Source: Phycobacter azelaicus
GTDB taxonomy: Bacteria > Pseudomonadota > Alphaproteobacteria > Rhodobacterales > Rhodobacteraceae
DNA: 64,000 bases
Direction: 5' to 3'
Assembly (NCBI RefSeq): GCF_014884385.1
Contig: NZ_WKFH01000003.1
Coordinates: 310,001-374,000 of the forward strand
The position numbers were made by a program, and so were the translations under genes. Of the stretch, positions 8,215 to 18,284 are shown in pieces. The notes under the pieces are model-generated. The model saw nothing but the letters and a program-made list of their open reading frames with translations, made no database searches and was not told where the DNA came from. The stretch's first letter is position 1. Every line of letters starts with the position of its first letter.

Positions 8215-10005
8215 CTACTCGCCCAGCGCAATCCCTTCGCGGCGCGGATCGGCGGCGCCCTTCAGCGTGTCGCCAATCTCGATCACATGCAAACCCGAGG
8301 TCAGATCGCGCAGGTTGACCTTGTAGCCCAACGCCTCCAGCGGTTCGGCCAGTTCGGCGGCGGCGCTCCCTTCCTCCAGATCGTAGGTACCGAAGCGATT
8401 GACCGCGTGGGGCAAGGCGACCGCCTGTTGCACGTCCATGCCCCAATCAGCCCAGGCGATGATGGTCTTGGCCACATAGCCGATGATTCGACTGCCCCCT
8501 GGCGACCCAACGGCCAGAACCGGTTTGCCGTCCTGCATCACGATTGTTGGTGCCATCGAAGAGCGCGGCCGTTTTCCCGGCTCCAGCCGGTTGGCAATCG
8601 GCACCCCATCACGATGGGTGCGGAAAGAGAAATCTGTCAGCTCGTTGTTCAGCAGGAAGCCGTTGGTCATCAAACGGGACCCAAAGCCGTTCTCGATGGT
8701 GGTGGTCATCGAGAGCACGTTCCCATAGCCATCGACGATGGAGATATGAGAGGTCGAGGGAAGCTCGATCGAGGCATCATCCGCCCAGTTCGGCTCCGCT
8801 CCCGCATGATCGAACTCGGGCGCACCGGGCGCGACCTCGGGCAGTGCATCATCGCCTGCCAGCAGTTTCGCGCGCTCTGACAGATAGTCAGGATCTACCA
8901 AACCTTTGGTGGGCATCGGCACGTAGTCACTGTCGGCCATGTAGCGGCCCCGGTCGGCAAAGGCGAGGCGTGATGCATCGCCGATCAGCCGCCAGGCCTC
9001 GGGGTTTTCCGCGCCTAGCGCGGCCAGATCATATTGCTCCAGCACACCCAGGATCTGCCCCACGGTCAGCGCCCCTGATGAGGGTGGCCCCATGCCGCAG
9101 ACCTCAAAGGCACGGTATTTCGCGCAAACAGCGGGACGTTCCTTGACCCGATAGAGCGCCAGATCCATCTCGGACAAAACGCCCGGATTGCCTTCCGCAT
9201 GTGTCACGGTGCGAATGATATCCGCCGCAATCGGCCCAGAGTAGAACCCGTCAGCGCCCTCGGCTGCCAGTGTGCGCAGAACCTTGGCATAAGCCGGGTT
9301 CACCAGCCGGTCGCCCGCCTGCAAGGGGGTTCCCCCGGGCAGGAAATACTCTGCCGTTGCGGAAAAGCGCGACAGGCGATCCCCATCGCGTTCGATCAAT
9401 CCGGCCAGACGCGGAGAGACCAAAAAACCACCTTCGGCCAAATCAATGCCCGCCTCGAACAGTGATGGCCAGTTGGCCCGCCCCCAGCGGCGATGGGCCG
9501 CCTCTAAGAGCGCCGGTGTGCCGGGAGTGCCGACCGAACGCCCACCAACCACCGCATCATAGAATTTCAGCGGAGCGCCGCTCTGGTCTTGAAACAAGCG
9601 CGGGGTTGCCGCCAAGGGTGCTGTTTCTCGCCCATCCAGCGTGGTGATCTCGCCGCTTGCGGCATCATACCAGACAAGGAAGGCCCCACCGCCCAGACCC
9701 GAGGATTGCGGCTCCACCAGTCCCAGAACCACTTGCACCGCAACCATGGCATCCGCCGCCGTGCCGCCGACACGCAAGATCTCTGCTCCGGCAGACACCG
9801 CATGGGGGTTGGCCGCCGCGATCATCCAGTCTTGTGCCTCAATGAGCTGACCGGACTCCTTTGCCTTCAGCGCCGCAGCCACCTCCGGGGAAAGCGCCTC
9901 AAAGCTGCCCGCCGTCGCCCCCTCCGGCGCGACCGCGTCGGCGGCCTCCTGCGCCCCGGCGACACTCGCCGCGACGACAAACGCGATAATGGCAATCTGT
10001 TTCAT
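8215..10005 (-). CDS. ggt: Gamma-glutamyltransferase (glutathione hydrolase)
   Basis: This 596-residue preproenzyme begins with a signal peptide (MKQIAIIAFVVAASVAGAQ) that places it in the periplasm. The autocatalytic cleavage site is recognisable at LPSTSHISIVDGYGN; the threonine in front of SHISIVD would become the N-terminal nucleophile of the small subunit. NGFLLNNELTDFSF and PRSSMAPTIV plus GSPGGSRIIGYV are substrate-pocket signatures of the family. The start at 10005 has GGAGG 5 nt upstream; the longer frame lacks one. It hydrolyses or transfers the gamma-glutamyl group of glutathione and its conjugates. A separate transcription unit from the next gene is likely because of the hairpin at 10030-10052. 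Confidence 0.93.
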   Translation of the reverse strand: MKQIAIIAFVVAASVAGAQEAADAVAPEGATAGSFEALSPEVAAALKAKESGQLIEAQDWMIAAANPHAVSAGAEILRVGGTAADAMVAVQVVLGLVEPQSSGLGGGAFLVWYDAASGEITTLDGRETAPLAATPRLFQDQSGAPLKFYDAVVGGRSVGTPGTPALLEAAHRRWGRANWPSLFEAGIDLAEGGFLVSPRLAGLIERDGDRLSRFSATAEYFLPGGTPLQAGDRLVNPAYAKVLRTLAAEGADGFYSGPIAADIIRTVTHAEGNPGVLSEMDLALYRVKERPAVCAKYRAFEVCGMGPPSSGALTVGQILGVLEQYDLAALGAENPEAWRLIGDASRLAFADRGRYMADSDYVPMPTKGLVDPDYLSERAKLLAGDDALPEVAPGAPEFDHAGAEPNWADDASIELPSTSHISIVDGYGNVLSMTTTIENGFGSRLMTNGFLLNNELTDFSFRTHRDGVPIANRLEPGKRPRSSMAPTIVMQDGKPVLAVGSPGGSRIIGYVAKTIIAWADWGMDVQQAVALPHAVNRFGTYDLEEGSAAAELAEPLEALGYKVNLRDLTSGLHVIEIGDTLKGAADPRREGIALGE

Positions 10006-10022
10006 AAAATCCTCCAACACAA

Positions 10023-10052
10023 AAAGGAAAACGCGGGCCAATGGCCCGCGTT
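10023..10052 (-). terminator. Rho-independent terminator downstream of the 2-hydroxyacid dehydrogenase
   Basis: A 10-bp perfect stem (10030-10039 with 10043-10052) with a 3-nt loop is followed on the minus strand by a T-rich stretch (TTTTCCTTTTT). It sits directly after the stop at 10058 and just before the ribosome-binding site of ggt. Confidence 0.75.
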
Positions 10053-10057
10053 AGGTC

Positions 10058-11044
10058 TTACAACATGGATGGCACCACCTGATCCGGCGGGCGGTGACCG
10101 TCCTCGAATGTCTTGATGTTTAGGAGCACTTTTTCGCCCATCTCGATCCGCCCCTCGACAGTGGCCGACCCCATATGCGGCAGAAGCACCACATTGGGCA
10201 GCTCTCGAAGACGCGGGTTGATGTCGATGCCGTGTTCATAAACATCGAGCCCTGCCCCCGCGATATCTCCAGCCCGCAGCATCCGTGTGAGGGCATGTTC
10301 GTCGATCACCTCCCCGCGCGAGGTATTGATGATCACCGCATCCGGCTTCATCAGCTTCAAGCGCCGCGCATTCATCAGATGGAATGTCGAAGGCGTCGAA
10401 GGGCAGTTGACCGAGATGACATCCATCCGCGCCACCATCTGATCCAGACTTTCCCAGTAAGTTGCCTCCAAATCTTCCTCGACCTCGGGGCGCAGGCGGC
10501 GGCGGTTGTGGTAGTGGATCTGCATACCGAATGCCCTCGCCCGGCGCGCGACAGCCTGACCGATCCGCCCCATGCCCAGAATGCCAAGGCGCCGCCCCGC
10601 AAGTCGTCCGCCCAGCATCGCGGTGGGCGCCCAGCCTTCCCATTCGCCTTTTTGCATCAGAGCAAGGCCTTCGGGAATGCGGCGGACCACGGCCATGATC
10701 AGCGCCATGGCCATATCCGCCGTATCGTCGGTCAGAACGCCCGGTGTGTTGGACACCAGGATACCGCGCTGGCGCGCCGTGGCCACATCGATGTGGTCAA
10801 CCCCGGCGCCGTAGTTCGCGATCAGCTTCAGACGCGACCCCGCCTGTGCCAGGAGGCCAGCATCAATGGCATCGGTGACCGTTGGCACCAGAACGTCGGC
10901 CTCTTGCATCGCCTGTGCCAACTCGCTGCGGGTCATTGGCGTATCGTCACTGCGAAGCCGCACGTTGAACAATTCGCTCAACCGGGTCTCCACCGGCTCA
11001 GGCAACCGTCGCGTAACAACAACAGTCAGACGTTCTCTTACCAC
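10058..11044 (-). CDS. D-2-hydroxyacid dehydrogenase (glyoxylate/hydroxypyruvate reductase-like)
   Basis: The 328-residue product is an NAD(P)-dependent D-isomer 2-hydroxyacid dehydrogenase. The nucleotide-binding motif is LGILGMGRIGQAVARRARAFG. The catalytic Arg lies in NTSRGEVID, the Glu in the AGLDVYEHG region, and the catalytic His in LLPHMGSATVEGR. I chose a GTG start at 11044: GGGAGA at 11051-11056 lies 6 nt upstream and the resulting length equals the family norm, whereas the ATG at 11113 would add 23 atypical residues. The probable role is reduction of glyoxylate or hydroxypyruvate. It may link to the GlcD-like enzyme and the HAD phosphatase elsewhere in the window, but no operon joins them. 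Confidence 0.88.
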   Translation of the reverse strand: MVRERLTVVVTRRLPEPVETRLSELFNVRLRSDDTPMTRSELAQAMQEADVLVPTVTDAIDAGLLAQAGSRLKLIANYGAGVDHIDVATARQRGILVSNTPGVLTDDTADMAMALIMAVVRRIPEGLALMQKGEWEGWAPTAMLGGRLAGRRLGILGMGRIGQAVARRARAFGMQIHYHNRRRLRPEVEEDLEATYWESLDQMVARMDVISVNCPSTPSTFHLMNARRLKLMKPDAVIINTSRGEVIDEHALTRMLRAGDIAGAGLDVYEHGIDINPRLRELPNVVLLPHMGSATVEGRIEMGEKVLLNIKTFEDGHRPPDQVVPSML

Positions 11045-11262
11045 TTGCGCTCTCCCATGGCTTTTCAGTTCCAGCACCGCCATGGCATCGTGACGCAGGA
11101 TGCAGGCAGGCACAAGAACCCTTCCGCTCCTTCCAGGCTAGGTGACGTGACATTCGGACCTTTTCCTCTGCCGGTCAGATGGATAAATCCGATATGCCGC
11201 GACAAGGTCGGCAACAGTCGGACAAACACTCCGAACGGGACATGGGCGAACAGGCAGCAACG

Positions 11263-11772
11263 ATGACGGCTTTTAAACTGCGTCTCTATTTGATGGCCCT
11301 TTGCGCCGCATTGGCAGGCACCAGCGAGGCTACGGCAGCCGATGCGCGTGGGCCGGTGACTAACCTCCCCCTTCCAAGGTTCGTTTCGATGAAGGCCTCC
11401 GAGGCCAACGTGCGCCGCGGGCCGTCGCTAACTCACCGTATCGACTGGGTGTTCAAGCGCCGCGGTATGCCGCTGGAGGTGACAGCAGAATTCGGACACT
11501 GGCGCCGGGTGCGCGATCATGACAACGCAGGCGGCTGGGTTCACTACACGCTGATTTCAGGCGTGCGAACGGCGCTCGTCGAAGAAGACATGCTGACCGT
11601 CCATGCCCGCCCAGACACGACATCCCCCGTCACAGCAGCCTTTGAACTGGGTGTTGTTGCACGACTTGGCGACTGCACAATAGACTGGTGCGAGATTTCA
11701 GCAGGCGGCTACAGCGGCTGGGCCCCAAAGACCAAGATCTGGGGCGTCAGGCCTGACGAAATCCGCGAGTGA
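11263..11772 (+). CDS. Secreted bacterial SH3-domain protein
   Basis: From the ATG at 11263 the product has 169 residues with a signal peptide (MTAFKLRLYLMALCAALAG...). Two bacterial SH3-like modules follow. The first contains ASEANVRRGPSLTHRIDWVFKRRGMPLEV and GHWRRVRDHDNAGGWVH; the second contains LTVHARPDTTSPVTAAFELGVVARLGDC and GWAPKTKIWGV. Such proteins are periplasmic or envelope-associated and are thought to bind peptidoglycan. An ATG at 11242 is an alternative start with a weak GGGAC upstream. It is transcribed away from the 2-hydroxyacid dehydrogenase and convergent with the AAA-ATPase gene, 17 bp apart. Confidence 0.82.
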   Translation: MTAFKLRLYLMALCAALAGTSEATAADARGPVTNLPLPRFVSMKASEANVRRGPSLTHRIDWVFKRRGMPLEVTAEFGHWRRVRDHDNAGGWVHYTLISGVRTALVEEDMLTVHARPDTTSPVTAAFELGVVARLGDCTIDWCEISAGGYSGWAPKTKIWGVRPDEIRE

Positions 11773-11788
11773 CACCCCGTGGCGACGT

Positions 11789-14413
11789 TCAGCCGCGGGA
11801 GTCAACAGAACGAATGCTTATCGGCGTGCCTCCAAGGCTGCGAAAGGCCTTCTGGCGGCAGGTGAAGACCAGGATCTGCACGTCATCGGCCTGCAGCGTC
11901 AGCGCATCAAAGATCTTTTCGATCCGCGCGTCATCCGTGTAGACGATTGCATCGTCCAGAATGACAGGCGCTGGAGTGCCCGCCTTTGCCAGCAAACGTG
12001 CAAAGGCAAGACGCACCAGCAGCGCGATCTGCTCCTGCGTGCCGCCAGACAGGCTGTCAAAATCCGCGCTTTCGCCGTGACGTTCCAATCCTTCCGGCAA
12101 GACCTGATCGGCATCCACCGTCAAACGGGCTTCGGGCCAGAGCATACGCAACAGCGGCTTGAGCTCTGCCATAACCGGGCCCACGTAGTGCTCTTTCGCG
12201 CCGGACCGCGCCACCTCCAGCGCTGAGAGCAGGCGCTTTTGAACGGCGACTTCGAACTTCACAGCGTCCAGGCGCTGTTTGGCGCGGGCCAGATGGTCCT
12301 CGGTTTCGGCCAGTTCCTCTTCCACCGCAGCACTGGCATGCGCTGAGATACGGGCGTCAAGCACAGCCAGATCGCGCAGGATTTCCTGGCTGCGCTGACG
12401 AGCGGTCTCATGGGCAGATATCGCGCGTTTCAAGGTGGCTTCGACCAGCGCCATATCCGGCGCTGCCCGGCGCAAGGCGGCCTCGGTTGCCTGAGCCTGA
12501 GACAAATCCTTCTGGAGATCAGGCAGTTCGGTCGCAAGCGCACCCAACGACGCCTTGCTCTCCTCTTCGTCCCCCGCCGCAGTCCGCGCCCGGTCCAGAC
12601 GCTGAGCCGCAGCCTCGAGACGCGAGCGCGCCGTCTCTGCAGCAAGCCGCGCGGCATCCGCAACGCTGCGCAAGGCCTCTTGCTCGGCGACCAAGCGATC
12701 CACCGCACTCTCGGCAGCACGGCAGAACGCGTTAGCAGCGGCGCGATCCAAGACTTCGGGCTGATCTGCCGCGCCCTGTTCATCAGACGGCCCTGTCGGC
12801 AGGCCCGCAAGCTGACGGCGCAAGGCCTCTACGCCTTCGGGCGCCAATACCGCCAGCAAAGCTTCGGCTTCCTGCCGCTGCCCAGCTGCAGCCAGCCTCC
12901 GGTCAAACGCCGCGCGTGCCTCCTCCATCGTCGGATAGCCAACCTGCGCGAGCGCATCTTGCAACTCAGCCTCGGCCTTTTGCACGGTCTCTGCGCCATC
13001 CACCTGCGCCGGTTGAATATCAATGACGGCAACCCCTGGCACCTCGATCCGGCCACCATCGGGAAGCGGGTAGCGCACCTTGTCTTCGACGCTTTGACCG
13101 TTGAGTTCGAGCACGGCACCGGCCGCCTTTTCGTAATGAACCGTAACTGCGGCTGCGGCGCCCTGGTGTGCCTGGACTGCCAGGGCATATGCCATCTGCG
13201 CTGCCTCGATACGCTGCATCATGGTTTGGTCGGGGCCCGTCAAAGCGGGTTTGGCCTGCGCTTTGATCACAGCGATCTGGGCCTGTGCCTTGTCGATGCG
13301 CTCGGTCAGCTCTCGGCGCAGCTCATCTGCCTGCGCGGCTGCGGTGGCCTGAAGAGCCCGATCCAGTGCCTGGCGCGCGGCCTTTGCCTTTGCGCGCGCA
13401 GCCCCCACCTGTTCAGACAGGGCCTGAAGCCGGGCCGTCGGCGCCTCTAGCGCGCCGCGCGCGATCCTCTCCTCGTCAATCGCGGCCGCATGCGCAACGC
13501 GCGCATCCTCCATCTCCTTCAGGGTCTGAGACAGAATGTCTACCTTGCGCGCGTGGTTTTCCAAAAGGGTCTCAGCCAATTGCACCGCATGTCCGGCGCG
13601 CGTGAGCTGATCCTGATGACGGCTGGCGGCCTCAAGTGCAGCCCGCGCAGCCTCAAGACGTTCCTCACGCAGGGTGCGCTCTTCAGGATCGTCCAGCTCG
13701 ACCTGCTCCGCCCGCAGGCCGCGCCTGTTCTCCAAAAGCTCTCGCAGTTCGCGCACCTGCGCACTCAGAACGTCGTGGCGATCTTGCAGATCGGCCACCT
13801 CACGCTCCGCCAGATCAAGCGCTCCGCCCTTTTTGGCCCCGCGTTTTGTGACCAGTTGATCCAGCGCGGATTGGACCTTGCGGCATATCGCGTCCATGCG
13901 CTGCCCGCCGGTGATCATATCCACCTCTCCTGCCACCGAGGACAAAAGGTCGCGTCGGGCCTGCTGTGTTTCCTTGGCGTCCTCAAAGGAGGTCAGCCCC
14001 TGACGCACCCACAAGAGCCCTGACGGCCCGCCATCCTTCGGAGGTTTGATCAGTGTCTTCAGCCAGTTTTCCGCCGCATCGGCCTGGTGCAGCAGGCGGT
14101 CCTCCTGCCAAACACGCACTTCGCCCTTTCCAGCGGTCTTGAAGAATTGCTTGGCAATGCGATAGTGCGCCCCCGCGTGCTCCAGATCCACCTCAATCCA
14201 AGGATCGCCCCCGGCATGGGGCACCAACGCGCGGATGTCCTTGTCCCATGATTTTGCATCCTTGAAGAACAGCGCGTGCAGCCCATCAAAGACGGTAGAC
14301 TTACCCTGCTCATTCGGGGCTGATAGCACATTCAGACCGTGGCCGATCCCACCGATTTCTACCGGGTCCACAAAGCGGCGGACGTTCTTAAGGCGTATTG
14401 CGCGGATCCTCAT
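11789..14413 (-). CDS. SbcC/YhaN-like AAA ATPase with coiled coils
   Basis: This 874-residue ATPase is of the SMC/Rad50 type. Walker A is at residues 32-40 (APNEQGKST), right after the N-terminal strand. A long central region rich in Ala, Glu, Arg and Gln has the heptad character of a coiled coil. The C-terminal lobe holds the ABC signature LSGGTQEQIALLVRLAFARL and a Walker B PVILDDAIVY. The gene overlaps the upstream phosphoesterase by 4 bp (ATGA), the usual sbcDC-type organisation. The size and lack of a long zinc-hook coiled coil resemble YhaN of Bacillus more than full SbcC. The pair probably processes DNA ends or hairpins; the function is inferred from family. Confidence 0.87.
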   Translation of the reverse strand: MRIRAIRLKNVRRFVDPVEIGGIGHGLNVLSAPNEQGKSTVFDGLHALFFKDAKSWDKDIRALVPHAGGDPWIEVDLEHAGAHYRIAKQFFKTAGKGEVRVWQEDRLLHQADAAENWLKTLIKPPKDGGPSGLLWVRQGLTSFEDAKETQQARRDLLSSVAGEVDMITGGQRMDAICRKVQSALDQLVTKRGAKKGGALDLAEREVADLQDRHDVLSAQVRELRELLENRRGLRAEQVELDDPEERTLREERLEAARAALEAASRHQDQLTRAGHAVQLAETLLENHARKVDILSQTLKEMEDARVAHAAAIDEERIARGALEAPTARLQALSEQVGAARAKAKAARQALDRALQATAAAQADELRRELTERIDKAQAQIAVIKAQAKPALTGPDQTMMQRIEAAQMAYALAVQAHQGAAAAVTVHYEKAAGAVLELNGQSVEDKVRYPLPDGGRIEVPGVAVIDIQPAQVDGAETVQKAEAELQDALAQVGYPTMEEARAAFDRRLAAAGQRQEAEALLAVLAPEGVEALRRQLAGLPTGPSDEQGAADQPEVLDRAAANAFCRAAESAVDRLVAEQEALRSVADAARLAAETARSRLEAAAQRLDRARTAAGDEEESKASLGALATELPDLQKDLSQAQATEAALRRAAPDMALVEATLKRAISAHETARQRSQEILRDLAVLDARISAHASAAVEEELAETEDHLARAKQRLDAVKFEVAVQKRLLSALEVARSGAKEHYVGPVMAELKPLLRMLWPEARLTVDADQVLPEGLERHGESADFDSLSGGTQEQIALLVRLAFARLLAKAGTPAPVILDDAIVYTDDARIEKIFDALTLQADDVQILVFTCRQKAFRSLGGTPISIRSVDSRG

Positions 14414-15558
14414 GACCGATCCTCCGCATCGCTGTCTGCCTGCACATAAGCGAAGAGACGGTTGAGCGCCGCGGAAGCCACTGCCGGATCCTCCTGTGAC
14501 GTGGCAGTATTGTTGGCTGCATGCATCAGCTCCTCGGCGGCCACCCGTAGTGCGCCACCCAGTCCAATCAGATCGAGGTCGTCCACGTGATGTTCTGTGC
14601 CCAGACCTTCAGCAACCAGATCTAGCTGGCAGAACTCAGGTGCCAGACGCGCAATGGACTGGTCAAGCACCAGACGTTGCGGCGGCGTTGCCCAGCCTGT
14701 CGCCCGGATGCGCAGCAAGTGAAACCGCCATTCAGACCGGTCGGGCGGCAGCAAACCGTCCATGGCGGCGGCGATGTCAGTGGTCGGGGTAAGATCAAGC
14801 GCCACATCATGCCAATGATACTGACCCACCTCCAAGGTTTCGACCTGTGGCACCTGCGCCGAGGCGGCCAGCTCGACCAGCAGGCATTTGCCGCGCCCTG
14901 CGTGTTTGAAACGGTCCGCTTCCGGCGTACCGCTATAGTAGGTGCGGTCATCTACGCGCAAACTGCCGTGCCAGTCACCCAGCGCCAGGTAGTCGAGCCG
15001 CGCAAGCCCGGAGCGCCGTGGAGAAATCGTCTCGCCATCGCCGCCTTCGCTGCCGAAATCTACAACACCCCCATGAGCCAATCCGATCCGCAACTGGTCT
15101 GCAGTTGTCGCGCAGCCATCCATCCAGGCTGTGAGATCGCGCCCTGTAAAACGATGGCTGCAAGGAGCTGGCAACAGAACGACACCCGGCGCCATCTCCA
15201 CCGGCTCAGGCGACATCAAAAGATGCACGTTATCGGGTGCGTGTGAAGAAATGGCGGCCCACAAGGGCTCTGCTGCTGCGCTGTCATGATTGCCGGGAAT
15301 TATCCACCAGTTTAGATCGTTCGCAGCCCCCATCGCGGCCAGAGCCTGCCGCTGAACCCGGTCCGATGGTGTTTCGGTATCGAAGGTATCGCCCGCGATC
15401 AGAATATGCGACACTTGTTTGTCCCGAGCCAAAGCGGCCAACCGGGGTAGGATATCCTGCCGCGCCTGCTGCAGGGCAATCCGGGTTTCTTCTTCAAACC
15501 GTCCAAACCGCTTGCCCAGATGCAGATCCGAGGTGTGCAGGAAACGAAACGGCGGCAT
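14410..15558 (-). CDS. SbcD/YhaO-like metallophosphoesterase (DNA repair exonuclease subunit)
   Basis: The 382-residue protein has calcineurin-like phosphoesterase motifs in order: HTSDLHLGKRFG (residues 8-19, Asp and His metal ligands), AGDTFDTETPSD, PGNHDSAAAE and LAHGGVVDFG, then GDWHGS. This is the Mre11/SbcD pattern. The C-terminal half is a variable capping region. Translational coupling to the ATPase gene (4-bp overlap) supports an Mre11-Rad50-like complex acting on double-strand breaks or hairpins. Nothing in the upstream 400 bp resembles a LexA box, so SOS control is not indicated. Confidence 0.88.
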   Translation of the reverse strand: MPPFRFLHTSDLHLGKRFGRFEEETRIALQQARQDILPRLAALARDKQVSHILIAGDTFDTETPSDRVQRQALAAMGAANDLNWWIIPGNHDSAAAEPLWAAISSHAPDNVHLLMSPEPVEMAPGVVLLPAPCSHRFTGRDLTAWMDGCATTADQLRIGLAHGGVVDFGSEGGDGETISPRRSGLARLDYLALGDWHGSLRVDDRTYYSGTPEADRFKHAGRGKCLLVELAASAQVPQVETLEVGQYHWHDVALDLTPTTDIAAAMDGLLPPDRSEWRFHLLRIRATGWATPPQRLVLDQSIARLAPEFCQLDLVAEGLGTEHHVDDLDLIGLGGALRVAAEELMHAANNTATSQEDPAVASAALNRLFAYVQADSDAEDRS

Positions 15559-15979
15559 GAAAATCTCCGAAGGGGCTGACCAGACGAAATCGGCAGGCTT
15601 TCATGAGTGGCAGAGCACGGCACGTGGGTCAACGCAGCTCTTCTTCCACCAAGGCGATTCTGGGATCCTGCGGGTGTGATAGCAGGTGCAGGCGCAGAAT
15701 CCGCTCATCCCGCCCACGGTTTGAAGGCGCAAAATACCACGTATTCGAGGCGTTTGGCCGGATATCGCCGCAAATCGTGGCTTCCGCGTCAAACTGCACA
15801 GACGAAAACCCATGCCGGCAATTGCGCCTTGGCCGTCTGTGTTCTACACGGTAGGCGATACACCCGGTCAAGCCCCCGACCAGCCCCGCCCCAAGCGGAG
15901 CGCTGCCAACAGAAAACGGGGCGCGCGGCCGCCGCTCAAAGTCGACAAAGCTTCCGATATCGCTGAAAGGTTGTGGAAC
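15559..15979. other. Intergenic region between the nuclease pair and isocitrate dehydrogenase
   Basis: These 420 bp lie between divergent genes and should hold both promoters. No ORF is convincing. The minus-strand frame ending at 15629 has a tail that reads somewhat like protein ([17 protein letters not shown]) but has no good start codon or ribosome-binding site. I see no structured RNA here. Confidence 0.4.
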
Positions 15980-18196
15980 ATGACAGAAAATTCTAACCCC
16001 GACATTTTGTATACCATCGTAGACGAAGCGCCCGAGCTTGCTTCGGCCTCCTTCCTGCCGATCATTCGCAAGTTCGCTGCGGCCGCCGGTGTGACCGTCG
16101 GAACCAAGGACATTTCGCTGGCAGGCCGCATCATCGCAACCTTCCCGGAAAACCTGACAGATGAGCAGAAGCAAAGCGATGACCTGGCCGCCCTCGGCGA
16201 GTTGGTAAAAACGCCTGATGCAAACGTCATCAAGCTGCCCAACATCTCGGCCTCGGTGCCGCAGCTGACCGCCGCCATCGCAGAGCTGCAGTCGCAGGGC
16301 TATGACATTCCGAACTACCCCGAGGATCCGCAAAGCGACGCGGAAAAAGAGATCCGCGCCCGCTATGACGGCATCAAGGGCTCGGCGGTGAACCCGGTCC
16401 TGCGCGAAGGCAACTCGGATCGTCGTTCAGCAAAGGCGGTCAAGAATTACGCCCAGAACAACCCGCATTCGATGGGCGCATGGTCCGCGGACAGCAAGAC
16501 CAAAGTCTCGTCGATGCCCGGCAATGATTTCTACGACAACGAGAAATCCGCCACTATCACGGCCGCTCAGGCCGGAGATGCCAAGATCGAATTCGTCGCC
16601 AAGGACGGCTCTGTCACAGTTCTGAAAGACGGCTGGCCACTGGAAGAAGGCACCGTTGCCGATGCCACCTTCATGTCCGCCAAGGCACTGGCCTCTTTCC
16701 TGGCCGATGCCATTGAAGACACCAAGGCAGACGGCACCATGTTCTCGTTGCACATGAAGGCCACCATGATGAAGGTCTCCGACCCGATCATCTTTGGCCA
16801 CGCTGTGAAAGCTTGGCTCGGCCCGGTCTGGACCAAGCATGGTGAAGCGATTGCCGCTGCAGGTGGATCGCCGAATTCAGGTCTGGGCGCGGTTCTGGCC
16901 GCCATCGACACGCTCCCGAACGCGGATGAGATCAAGTCTGAGATCGCAGCACTTGATCGTCCCTCCATGTATATGGTGGACAGCGACAAGGGCATCACCA
17001 ACCTGCATGTTCCCTCAGACGTGATCATCGACGCCTCCATGCCGGCCGTGATCCGTGCCGGTGGCAAGGGCTGGGACGAGACCGGCGCCAAGGGCGACAC
17101 CAACTGCGTGATCCCCGACCGCTGCTACTCCACCGTCTATGACGAGACCATAAACTTCTTCAAAGCCAATGGCGCCCTCGATGTGACCAAGGCAGGCTCA
17201 GTCGCCAACGTCGGTCTGATGGCGCAAAAGGCTGAGGAATACGGCTCCCATCCTACCACATTTGAGGCCCCCGCCGATGGTGAGATCCGCATCGTTCTAG
17301 CTAATGGCGAGACGCTGCATTCGCACGCGGTTGAGGCGGGCGACATCTGGCGCTCTTGCACCGTGAAGAAGGCCCCGATCGAGAACTGGATCCAGCTCGC
17401 GATGGACCGTCAGCGTCTGACCGGCTCAGAGGCGATCTTCTGGCTGGACGCAAACCGCGCCCATGATGCCGAGCTGATCAAATACGTCAAACCGGCGCTT
17501 GAGGCTGCTGGCGTTGCCGACAAGTTTCTGATCATGGCCCCGCGCGAAGCCACCCGTCAGTCGCTGGAGACCATCACAGCAGGCAAGGACAGCATCGCCA
17601 TCACCGGCAACGTGCTGCGCGACTACCTGACCGACCTGTTCCCGATCCTGGAACTAGGCACCTCGGCCAAAATGCTGTCGATCGTCAAGCTGATGCAGGG
17701 TGGCGGGTTGTTTGAAACCGGTGCCGGTGGCTCTGCGCCGAAACACGTTCAGCAGCTGGTCGAGCAGAACCACCTGCGCTGGGACTCGATGGGTGAGTTC
17801 TGTGCTCTGGGCGAAAGCCTGAACTTCCTCGCAGACGTCAAGGGCAACGCCAAGGCGGGTGTGCTGGGCGCCGCGGCCGAGATGGCCACCCAAGGCATCC
17901 TCGACAACAACCGCTCGCCCTCGCGCAAGGTAGGTGAGCCGGACAACCGCGACAGCCACTACTGGTTCGCCCGCTACTGGGCCGAGGCTCTCGCCGCACA
18001 AACGGACGATGCCGATCTGGCCGCCGAATTCGCCCCCATCGCCAAGGCGCTGGCCGATGGCGAAGACGCGATCCTCGCTGAGCTGGCAGCCGCGCAAGGT
18101 CCCGCTGCGGACATCGGTGGATACTATCATCCGAATACTGAGCTGAAAGCCAAGGTAATGCGCCCCAGCGCCACGCTGAACGCGATCATCGACTAA
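15980..18196 (+). CDS. icd: NADP-dependent isocitrate dehydrogenase, monomeric type
   Basis: The 738-residue sequence matches the length and architecture of the monomeric (about 740 aa) isocitrate dehydrogenases. Characteristic segments are ANPVL-like [58 protein letters not shown] (substrate site), [21 protein letters not shown] and [18 protein letters not shown]. It converts isocitrate to 2-oxoglutarate with NADPH formation in the TCA cycle. The start at 15980 matches the family N terminus ([12 protein letters not shown]); the long upstream in-frame extension is not homologous-looking. A strong terminator follows. It is a stand-alone unit. Confidence 0.96.
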   Translation: MTENSNPDILYTIVDEAPELASASFLPIIRKFAAAAGVTVGTKDISLAGRIIATFPENLTDEQKQSDDLAALGELVKTPDANVIKLPNISASVPQLTAAIAELQSQGYDIPNYPEDPQSDAEKEIRARYDGIKGSAVNPVLREGNSDRRSAKAVKNYAQNNPHSMGAWSADSKTKVSSMPGNDFYDNEKSATITAAQAGDAKIEFVAKDGSVTVLKDGWPLEEGTVADATFMSAKALASFLADAIEDTKADGTMFSLHMKATMMKVSDPIIFGHAVKAWLGPVWTKHGEAIAAAGGSPNSGLGAVLAAIDTLPNADEIKSEIAALDRPSMYMVDSDKGITNLHVPSDVIIDASMPAVIRAGGKGWDETGAKGDTNCVIPDRCYSTVYDETINFFKANGALDVTKAGSVANVGLMAQKAEEYGSHPTTFEAPADGEIRIVLANGETLHSHAVEAGDIWRSCTVKKAPIENWIQLAMDRQRLTGSEAIFWLDANRAHDAELIKYVKPALEAAGVADKFLIMAPREATRQSLETITAGKDSIAITGNVLRDYLTDLFPILELGTSAKMLSIVKLMQGGGLFETGAGGSAPKHVQQLVEQNHLRWDSMGEFCALGESLNFLADVKGNAKAGVLGAAAEMATQGILDNNRSPSRKVGEPDNRDSHYWFARYWAEALAAQTDDADLAAEFAPIAKALADGEDAILAELAAAQGPAADIGGYYHPNTELKAKVMRPSATLNAIID

Positions 18197-18217
18197 GGCC
18201 CGCCATCGGAGAGACAT

Positions 18218-18252
18218 AAAAACACCCAGGCTAACCCCTGGGTGTTTTTTTT
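18218..18252 (+). terminator. Strong Rho-independent terminator (probably bidirectional) after icd
   Basis: CACCCAGG (18223-18230) pairs with CCTGGGTG (18237-18244), flanked by an A-run on the left and an eight-T run on the right. This arrangement can terminate both icd and the convergent MFS gene. Confidence 0.92.
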
Positions 18253-18284
18253 GCGTGGACATGTTCCCCCTAATGGGCCTTTGA

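Noticed and set aside
12410..13450. 346-codon + strand ORF
   Set aside because: Antisense to the coiled-coil part of the SbcC/YhaN-like ATPase.
15629..15870. Minus-strand ORF tail with protein-like sequence
   Set aside because: No start codon with a ribosome-binding site and no family resemblance; kept only as a note in the intergenic entry.
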